NCBI RefSeq assembly: GCF_004216895.1
Contig: NZ_SGXE01000002.1
Coordinates: 558,001 to 622,000, forward strand
Source of the DNA: Aquimarina brevivitae
GTDB taxonomy: Bacteria > Bacteroidota > Bacteroidia > Flavobacteriales > Flavobacteriaceae
DNA length: 64,000 bases
Direction: 5' to 3'
The notes below the pieces were generated by a model. The model saw only the letters and a list, made by a program, of their open reading frames with translations, searched no databases and had not been told where the DNA came from. Both the position numbers and the translations under genes were made by a program. How positions within the stretch are numbered: the first letter of the stretch is position 1; each line of letters begins with the position of its first letter. This document shows, piece by piece, positions 63,425-64,000 of the stretch.

Positions 63425-64000
63425 CTATGTTTTCTTAATTTTTACCGTTGTATTTCCGATGGTTAATACATACACGGCGTCTGCCGTCAGCGTTGAACAG
63501 TTTATTTTATTGTCTTGTATGGATACAGATCCTTGAGAAAGTAGTTTTCCATCAAGCGAACTTATTGTATAGGATACTGGGGCTGTGTTTTTAAGCGTAA
63601 CCGTTAGTGTAGCATGTACTGGATTAGGATAGATCTTAGTTACTGTATTATTTTCTTCAAAATCAGTCACGGATAGGGTGGAGATTAAGCCGTTGATGTC
63701 ATATTTTGAGAAAAAGTTCCAAATTAGGGCAGAAGCGTCAATATCATAATTGGTACCCGGACTATTATAGGAAGTTCCGGGCCATTTATGACCTCCATTG
63801 ATAATTTTGTAATGTGCAACAGTCGCTCCATTATCCCCGTTGGTATACAATTGATATTCTACAGTAGAGCCATCCGAAGTGTTACTATCTTCTATATCAG
63901 TTATCTCAGGATCTGGGTGACAATTATTAAAATTGGCCCAGAAGCTTAGCACGCTCGGTGTTGATTCAATCCAGTTTGCTCCTTCATAGGGCACTGTAGG
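63425..64000 (-). CDS. C-terminal part of an esterase/PHB-depolymerase-like protein with T9SS sorting domain (5' end outside window)
   Basis: The frame stays open to the window edge (about 192 residues seen). NGGHKWPGTSYNSPG is the catalytic-His region of LpqC/feruloyl-esterase-type alpha/beta hydrolases, followed by ASALIWNFFSKYDI. After a linker, KIYPNPVHATLTVTL and the final VYVLTIGNTTVKIKK form a T9SS type A sorting domain, so the enzyme is exported to the surface or medium. It probably degrades polyesters or acylated polysaccharides. Catalytic Ser and Asp lie beyond the window. Confidence 0.8.
   Translation of the reverse strand, partial: PTVPYEGANWIESTPSVLSFWANFNNCHPDPEITDIEDSNTSDGSTVEYQLYTNGDNGATVAHYKIINGGHKWPGTSYNSPGTNYDIDASALIWNFFSKYDINGLISTLSVTDFEENNTVTKIYPNPVHATLTVTLKNTAPVSYTISSLDGKLLSQGSVSIQDNKINCSTLTADAVYVLTIGNTTVKIKKT

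Overview
The window looks like a chromosome segment from a marine-type member of the Flavobacteriia (Bacteroidota). The evidence is low G+C, many short genes with signal peptides or lipoboxes, SprB-type repeats, type IX secretion (T9SS) C-terminal sorting domains, very short or non-SD start regions, and two clear Bacteroidota promoters of the form TTG-N19-TAnnTTTG. The genus cannot be fixed from the sequence alone. No rRNA, tRNA, CRISPR array, transposase or integrase gene was seen.

Layout. (1) 1-13.4 kb: ordinary envelope genes, including a small MscS channel, an LRR-like protein, two thioredoxin-fold proteins, a pair of OmpH/Skp-like chaperones, a DUF2233-type protein, a two-domain VOC lipoprotein, an outer-membrane barrel, a PEGA-type lipoprotein, an S41 peptidase, and a lipoprotein gene broken by an in-frame TGA. 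(2) 14.4-38.0 kb: a six-gene plus-strand operon of giant exported proteins. It holds an outer-membrane barrel, a 2139-residue polymorphic-toxin-like protein (beta/FN3 region, HELGH metalloprotease-like module, RES-like domain, PD-(D/E)XK-like nuclease end), a 172-residue candidate immunity protein, a 1616-residue beta-rich protein, an FN3 protein, and a 2383-residue SprB-repeat adhesin with a T9SS sorting domain. (3) 38.8-43.1 kb: a hybrid histidine kinase with six PAS domains. (4) 43.2-49.9 kb: gene remnants, then several secreted or membrane proteins and a penicillin-acylase-family enzyme. (5) about 50.0-62.0 kb: a run of small minus-strand genes separated by palindromic spacers of about 65-225 bp. 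(6) 62.2-64 kb: a small membrane protein, two tandem transcription units each encoding a near-identical 28-residue peptide, and the 3' end of a T9SS-sorted esterase.

Two signals stand out. First, in region 5 the terminal arms of the spacers are inverted repeats matched across each gene (for example GTTATGGCTC, GTTAACTACA, GTTGTATGTA and GTTGGCAGC on both sides of one gene or gene group). They are not matched within one spacer. This is the arrangement expected of integron cassettes with attC sites, so the stretch looks like an integrase-less cassette array (CALIN-like) holding at least ten cassettes. Second, the two 28-residue peptide genes at 62.8 and 63.2 kb have parallel promoters, equal leader lengths, strong terminators and mostly synonymous codon differences, so they look like a conserved, duplicated, unannotated micropeptide system.

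The toxin operon and the cassette array may be functionally linked: the array carries an Imm26-like gene and several small lipoproteins and membrane proteins that could serve conflict or envelope roles. That link is inference.
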